9,796 bases of DNA from an uncultured Victivallaceae bacterium (GTDB lineage Bacteria > Verrucomicrobiota > Lentisphaeria > Victivallales > Victivallaceae): contig CAKUKT010000077.1 of assembly GCA_934663655.1 (NCBI GenBank), positions 1 to 9,796 on the forward strand. The letters are read 5' to 3'. A model generated the notes under the pieces. It had not been told where the DNA came from and did no database searches. It worked only from the letters and a program-made list of their open reading frames with translations. Shown here piece after piece: positions 6,141-9,796 of this stretch. The translations under genes were made by a program, and so were the position numbers. Positions within the stretch are counted from its first letter, which is position 1. Each line of letters opens with the position of its first letter.

Positions 6141-7025
6141 CTATTCATCCTCCTCAACGATGATCGCGTCCCGGCTGAAGCGTTCCACCGCCGTCGCGAC
6201 AGCGACGGCGATCTTCCGCCGAAAATCCTCCGACGCAATCAGCTTCTCCTCCTCCGGAGTGGAGATGAATCCCCCTTCGAGCAGGATTGCCGGGACATGC
6301 GATTTCCGGATGACGACGAAGCGGTCGAATTTCACGCCGCGATCCACCACCCCGGTCGCCTCCGTCATCGCCCGCTGTACCTCGAATGCCAACCGGGTGG
6401 ATGCGGCATCGTGGAAACGGACGGCGCGACGCGGCCGGGCGGCAAAGGTCTCGATGCCCCGGGCAGTGCGGTTGCTCGCGGCATTGTGGTGGACGGAGAT
6501 GAAGATATCCGCCGCCGCACTGCGCTGCGCGCGTTCGTCGAGCGACACAAAGGTATCATCTTCCCGGGTCATCACCACCTCAAACCCGCGTTTGACAAGT
6601 TCCTCCCGGATCGCCGCGGCAAGTTTCAGGTTGAGCTCTTTCTCCAGAGCGCGGGCGCCGCGGGCGCCGGAATCCCGTCCGCCGTGGCCGGGGTCGAGCA
6701 TCACCTTTTTCACCGGCCTGGTCAGCTGCGCCCCGTCGGCGAGCAAAGGCACCACCACCGTGTCGATCACCAGGGGATCGAGCGAATAGGTGCGGGATTC
6801 GTAATCGACTGCGGCCGGCAACTGGAGCAGAATACCGTTCAGCTCAGCGGAACGGCTGCCCGGATGCAGCGTAAGCACCCGGTCGCCGCAACTGAGAATG
6901 CAGCGCTCGGAATCGGCATCGACCTTGAAGTTATGGGCGGCCAATTCCGGAGAAACCCCGTGGCAGCCGGTCAATACCAGCACCGCCAGTGCCGCGACAC
7001 CGGAAAAAAATGTAAGTTTATTCAT
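6141..7025 (-). CDS. Lipoprotein N-acetylmuramoyl-L-alanine amidase (amidase_3)
   Basis: This 294-residue zinc amidase cleaves the bond between N-acetylmuramic acid and the stem peptide L-alanine in peptidoglycan. Residues 1-21 form a lipoprotein signal peptide: MNK, a hydrophobic run, and lipobox LVLTGC with lipidated C21. The enzyme should therefore be membrane-anchored outside the cytoplasm. Residues about 45-95 (VLTLHPGSRSAELNGILLQL, then RTYSLDPLVID) resemble the copper amine oxidase N-terminal-like domain often found beside cell-wall hydrolases. The catalytic domain (about 107-290) has zinc ligands H114 (DPGHGG), E128 (LEKELNL) and H179 (SVHHNA), and catalytic E250 (ILLEGGF). The start at 7025 is set by GGAGG 6 bases upstream; the ATG at 7043 lies before that site and inside the iorA end. 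A 9-base tandem duplication (6651-6668) encodes GAR twice between the first two zinc ligands. Its role in an operon of aromatic acid genes is unexplained. Confidence 0.92.
   Translation of the reverse strand: MNKLTFFSGVAALAVLVLTGCHGVSPELAAHNFKVDADSERCILSCGDRVLTLHPGSRSAELNGILLQLPAAVDYESRTYSLDPLVIDTVVVPLLADGAQLTRPVKKVMLDPGHGGRDSGARGARALEKELNLKLAAAIREELVKRGFEVVMTREDDTFVSLDERAQRSAAADIFISVHHNAASNRTARGIETFAARPRRAVRFHDAASTRLAFEVQRAMTEATGVVDRGVKFDRFVVIRKSHVPAILLEGGFISTPEEEKLIASEDFRRKIAVAVATAVERFSRDAIIVEEDE
6651..6668. repeat. Two-copy 9-base tandem repeat inside the amidase gene
   Basis: GCGGGCGCC occurs twice head to tail. On the coding strand it gives GGCGCCCGC twice, encoding GAR-GAR just before the second zinc ligand of the amidase. 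The unit is in frame, so gain or loss of a copy would only change loop length. Confidence 0.6.
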
Positions 7026-7031
7026 TGTCAA

Positions 7032-7036
7032 CCTCC
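7032..7036 (-). promoter_or_regulatory. Ribosome binding site deciding the amidase start
   Basis: On the minus strand GGAGG lies 6 bases before the ATG at 7025 and 3 bases after the iorA stop codon (7042-7040). It selects the start that gives a proper lipoprotein signal peptide. Confidence 0.8.
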
Positions 7037-7039
7037 GTT

Positions 7040-8815
7040 TCACTGCTGAAGAGTTCCCGACTCCCGGCCGTCGGCTTTCTCAATTTCCACCACCGCCGAA
7101 AACCGGCAGACCTGACGGCACAGTCCGCAGCCGGCACACAAACCGGCATTGATGACCGGACCGGATCCGGCGGCGGATTCAATTGCCGGACAACCGAGCG
7201 ACAGACACTTCCGGCAATTGCGGCAACGATCCCGGTCGATGGTAAGCGTCGGTCCGACCGGACGGCGTTCTTTGAGCAGACACGGTGCCCGGGAGATGAT
7301 CAACGACGGTTCGTCGCGGGCGATCTCCTCACGGAACACCGCGACCGTTTCCTCCAGATTGTAGGGATTCACGATCCGGATGTTTTTCATGCCGCAGGCC
7401 CGGGCGATTTCAGCGATGTCGGCGGCGGGGACGCTCTCGCCCATCAGCGTCCGACCGGTGCCGGGATGATCCTGATGACCGGTCATCGCGGTAGTCCGGT
7501 TGTCCACCACCACCAGCGTCGAACTCCCCCGATTGTAGACCACGTCCAGCAGACCGGTGATCCCGGAGTGGAAAAAGGTGGAGTCGCCGACCACGCCCAC
7601 CACCGGCCGCTTCTCGCCCGCGTGCACCATTCCCTGCGACATCGAAAAACCGCCGCCCATGCAGAGAATCACATCCGTCCGCGACAGCGGCGGAAACACT
7701 CCGAGACTGTAACAGCCGATGTCGCCGGTGACGATCACATCGAAACGAGCGAGCGCATAAAAAATTCCCCGGTGCGGACAGCCGGCACAGAGTATCGGCG
7801 GACGTCCGGGAAGCGGTTCCGGGAATGGTTCCGGAGCCCGGAACTCCTCAGCCAGGAAGCGGGAACGCACCCCTCTGAGCACCGCCGGAGTAAGTTCTCC
7901 GGTCCGGGGGACGAAGTTCTTGCCGTCACAGGCAATTCCGAGTGATTTAACATGTTCCTCAACGATCGGATCTCCCTCCTCGACGACCAGCAGCCGCGGA
8001 TAACAGGCGCCGAAGTCCCGCAACAGCTGGTCGGGAAACGGCCACGCCCAGCCGAGCTTGAGGATGTCCGCTTCCGGAAACATCTCCCGGCAGTGCAGCG
8101 CAGTCACTCCGTGCGAAATGATGCCGAATGCCCCTTCCCCACGCATCACCGTGTTGAAATCGGCTACAGATGCGGCGGCGGACTGCTCATCGCAGCGGGA
8201 CTCCACTCGGCGGCGCAGCTCCCTTCCCCACAACGGAATCGGCACAAACTGCGGTGGATTGGAGACAAATTCCGCCTTTCTAACCGGCAGCCGTTCACCG
8301 CCCTCAACCAGGAATCGGGAATGGCTGACACAGGTGGTGGTGCGGAGCAACACCGGGGAACGCCATTTTTCGGAAAGTTCAAACGCCCGGAGCACAAAAG
8401 AACGGCACTCCACCGCGTCTCCGGGTTCGATGACCGGCACTTTTGCCAGACGCGCGTAATGACGGGTATCCTGTTCGGTCTGCGAGGAGTGCATCCCCGG
8501 ATCGTCGGCCACCACCACCACCATGCCGCCCACAATGCCGATATAGGAGAGCGTCATCAACGGGTCGGCGGCGACGTTCAGTCCGACCAGTTTCATCGTC
8601 ACCAGCGAACGCACCCCGGTCAACGCGGCTCCGGCCGCGGCTTCCAGCGCCACCTTTTCGTTGGGCGACCATTCGCAGTAAACCCCCTCGTACCGGCAGA
8701 GATTTTCGAGAATCTCCGTTGATGGGGTGCCGGGGTAACCGGCAGCAAACTGAACTCCGGCCTCCCAGGCGCCGCGGGCGATGGCCTCGTTTCCGGAAAG
8801 AAGTTGCCGATCCAT
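7040..8815 (-). CDS. iorA: Indolepyruvate:ferredoxin oxidoreductase, alpha subunit
   Basis: This 591-residue enzyme subunit uses thiamine diphosphate and ferredoxin to convert arylpyruvates (indolepyruvate, phenylpyruvate) plus CoA to arylacetyl-CoA and CO2, a reaction that can run in reverse. The N-terminal segment LLSGNEAIARGAWEAG, followed by GYPGTPSTE, is the IorA hallmark, with the TPP-activating glutamate region near EWSPNEK (48-54). C343 and C346 lie in CAGCPHRG. The TPP/Mg motif begins GDS at 410-412 and continues to LLDVVYNRG. The C-terminal domain has two [4Fe-4S] motifs, C531-x2-C534-x2-C537-x4-C542-P and C560-x2-C563-x2-C566-x3-C570. The length is typical and all domains are intact. 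The ATG at 8815 shares TGATG with the paaK stop; a GTG at 8818 is an alternative with a closer Shine-Dalgarno match (GGAGA, 7 bases). The partner beta subunit is expected from family knowledge but is not downstream, where the amidase follows after 14 bases. Confidence 0.95.
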   Translation of the reverse strand: MDRQLLSGNEAIARGAWEAGVQFAAGYPGTPSTEILENLCRYEGVYCEWSPNEKVALEAAAGAALTGVRSLVTMKLVGLNVAADPLMTLSYIGIVGGMVVVVADDPGMHSSQTEQDTRHYARLAKVPVIEPGDAVECRSFVLRAFELSEKWRSPVLLRTTTCVSHSRFLVEGGERLPVRKAEFVSNPPQFVPIPLWGRELRRRVESRCDEQSAAASVADFNTVMRGEGAFGIISHGVTALHCREMFPEADILKLGWAWPFPDQLLRDFGACYPRLLVVEEGDPIVEEHVKSLGIACDGKNFVPRTGELTPAVLRGVRSRFLAEEFRAPEPFPEPLPGRPPILCAGCPHRGIFYALARFDVIVTGDIGCYSLGVFPPLSRTDVILCMGGGFSMSQGMVHAGEKRPVVGVVGDSTFFHSGITGLLDVVYNRGSSTLVVVDNRTTAMTGHQDHPGTGRTLMGESVPAADIAEIARACGMKNIRIVNPYNLEETVAVFREEIARDEPSLIISRAPCLLKERRPVGPTLTIDRDRCRNCRKCLSLGCPAIESAAGSGPVINAGLCAGCGLCRQVCRFSAVVEIEKADGRESGTLQQ

Positions 8816-9796
8816 CACTTGAGTTCTCCATCTTTGCCGCGGCGGAATACCCGCTTCGCCTTGCCCTCGGCACGCGGCAGAGTGCCCGGAGCGAACACAT
8901 CCCCGTCCGGCAGAAAGCCGAGATCCTCCTTAAGCTGTTTGGCGACCATGTGACCGGTGACGCCCGGAGCCGCCTCGACGTTGACCCGCAGTTCGGCGAT
9001 GCCGTGACGCTCCTCGATGATGATCTGGTAATTCGGCAGTACGCCGGGAATTTTCAGCAGCGACTGTTCGATCTGTTTCGGGAAGAAATTCACCCCGTGA
9101 ATGATCAGCATGTCGTCGACACGCCCGGTAATTCCGGCAATACGCAGATGGGTGCGTCCGCAGCCGCAGCGTTCCCGACTGACAATCCGGGTGAGGTCGC
9201 CGGTGCAGAAACGGATCACCGGAAGCGCCTCCCGGGTGAGCGAAGTCACCACCAGCTCTCCCTCTTCGCCGTCCCGCACCCTTTCACCGGTACGGGGATC
9301 GATTATCTCGATGAAGTACTGATCCTCCCAGACATGAATGCCTTCATGCTCCGGACAATCCATACCGAGCGTACCGATGCCGCCGGTCTCGGTCATTCCG
9401 TAAATATCGAACACATCGATCCCGAAACCGGCACGCAGACGCGACTTCATCGCCTCGGAAAAGGTTTCGGCGCCGAAAATACCGATCCTCAGCGACGGAA
9501 TCGAACTCTTTTCCTGTTCCATCACCTCAAGAATCCTCGTCCCGTACGAGACCACCCCGGTCAGCACCGTGGTGCCGAAATCACGCGCCAGCCGGATCTG
9601 CCGCAGCGTATTGCCGGGACCGCAGGGAAGAATGAACATCCCCAGCCGCCGGGCACCATGGTAACAACCGAACCCGCCGTTGAAAAGTCCGAGTCCGGGC
9701 GTGATCTGGCACACATCGGCAGCATCCGCTCCGGCCATCGCGTAACACCGGGCCATACATTCGGCCCATTGGTCGAGATCGGCGGCGGTGTAAGGC
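8815..9796 (-). CDS. paaK: Phenylacetate-CoA ligase (5' end cut by window edge)
   Basis: This AMP-forming acyl-CoA ligase of the PaaK group turns arylacetates such as phenylacetate or indoleacetate into CoA thioesters using ATP. The reading frame stays open through the right edge, beginning PYTAADLDQWAECMARCYAM, so the ATG at 9756 is internal. Full-length relatives have about 430 residues; about 326 are present here and roughly the first 100 are missing. Visible adenylation motifs are TGVVSYGTR, YGMTETGG (9402-9379), the TGD motif in VIRFCTGDL, GRVDDMLIIHGVNFFP at the hinge, and EGKAKRV at the C-terminus with the catalytic lysine at 8862-8860. A CGCG pair (ERCGCGRTH) is also typical of PaaK. 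The P-loop-like region and the N-terminal domain lie largely beyond the edge. The stop overlaps the iorA start. The pairing with IorA suggests arylacetyl-CoA is the shared intermediate; the exact aryl substrate is unknown. Confidence 0.93.
   Translation of the reverse strand, partial: PYTAADLDQWAECMARCYAMAGADAADVCQITPGLGLFNGGFGCYHGARRLGMFILPCGPGNTLRQIRLARDFGTTVLTGVVSYGTRILEVMEQEKSSIPSLRIGIFGAETFSEAMKSRLRAGFGIDVFDIYGMTETGGIGTLGMDCPEHEGIHVWEDQYFIEIIDPRTGERVRDGEEGELVVTSLTREALPVIRFCTGDLTRIVSRERCGCGRTHLRIAGITGRVDDMLIIHGVNFFPKQIEQSLLKIPGVLPNYQIIIEERHGIAELRVNVEAAPGVTGHMVAKQLKEDLGFLPDGDVFAPGTLPRAEGKAKRVFRRGKDGELK

Noticed and set aside
7025..8722. Plus-strand open frames of 306 and 256 codons opposite iorA
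   Set aside because: iorA has a full set of TPP and iron-sulphur motifs on the minus strand; the opposite frames are low-information H/R-rich translations.

Overview
The window is GC-rich, densely coded bacterial DNA with nine recognisable genes on two facing blocks. The left block (bases 1 to about 4690) runs rightwards and the right block (4776 to 9796) runs leftwards, so the two converge at a single intergenic gap of about 85 bases. No rRNA, tRNA, CRISPR array, insertion sequence or phage gene was seen. Gene order and overlaps suggest a free-living or gut-type Gram-negative-like bacterium with a lipoprotein export pathway. The ferredoxin-dependent 2-oxoacid oxidoreductase points to anaerobic metabolism. 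The GC-rich coding style, together with a Gfo/Idh/MocA dehydrogenase paired with a TIM-barrel epimerase, would fit the Planctomycetes-Verrucomicrobia-Lentisphaerae group (for example a Victivallis relative). That placement is inference only, with low confidence.

Left block, part one (1-2620): the 3' end of phoU, then phoB and phoR, with start/stop overlaps at both junctions. This is the phosphate-starvation signalling end of a pst-pho operon whose transporter genes would lie to the left of the window. Part two (2621-4758): a 170-base intergenic region holds a probable promoter whose -10 element overlaps a perfect 6-1-6 inverted repeat (2695-2707), a good operator candidate. It precedes a two-gene cassette: an NAD(P)-dependent Gfo/Idh/MocA oxidoreductase, overlapped by a sugar-phosphate isomerase/epimerase-type TIM barrel. 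The cassette ends at a strong intrinsic terminator (4714-4758). Its substrate is unknown; a carbohydrate or polyol route is likely.

Right block (9796 down to 4776, minus strand): five tightly packed genes, in transcription order paaK (5' end cut by the window edge), iorA, a lipoprotein N-acetylmuramoyl-L-alanine amidase, a flavin reductase-like protein, and a Sir2-family NAD-dependent protein deacylase. paaK and iorA share a TGATG stop/start, so their products are probably made together. PaaK makes arylacetyl-CoA; the indolepyruvate:ferredoxin oxidoreductase interconverts arylpyruvate and arylacetyl-CoA. Together they form either a fermentative aromatic amino acid degradation route or, in reverse, an arylacetate salvage route to aromatic amino acids. 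The beta subunit gene iorB is not in the window. The sirtuin could in principle control PaaK by deacylating its C-terminal catalytic lysine, as sirtuins do for other acyl-CoA synthetases. The amidase and flavin reductase have no obvious link to this pathway.

Nothing here is clearly a new system. The points most worth a second look are the sirtuin/PaaK/IorA linkage, the missing iorB, and the palindromic operator in front of the dehydrogenase-epimerase cassette.
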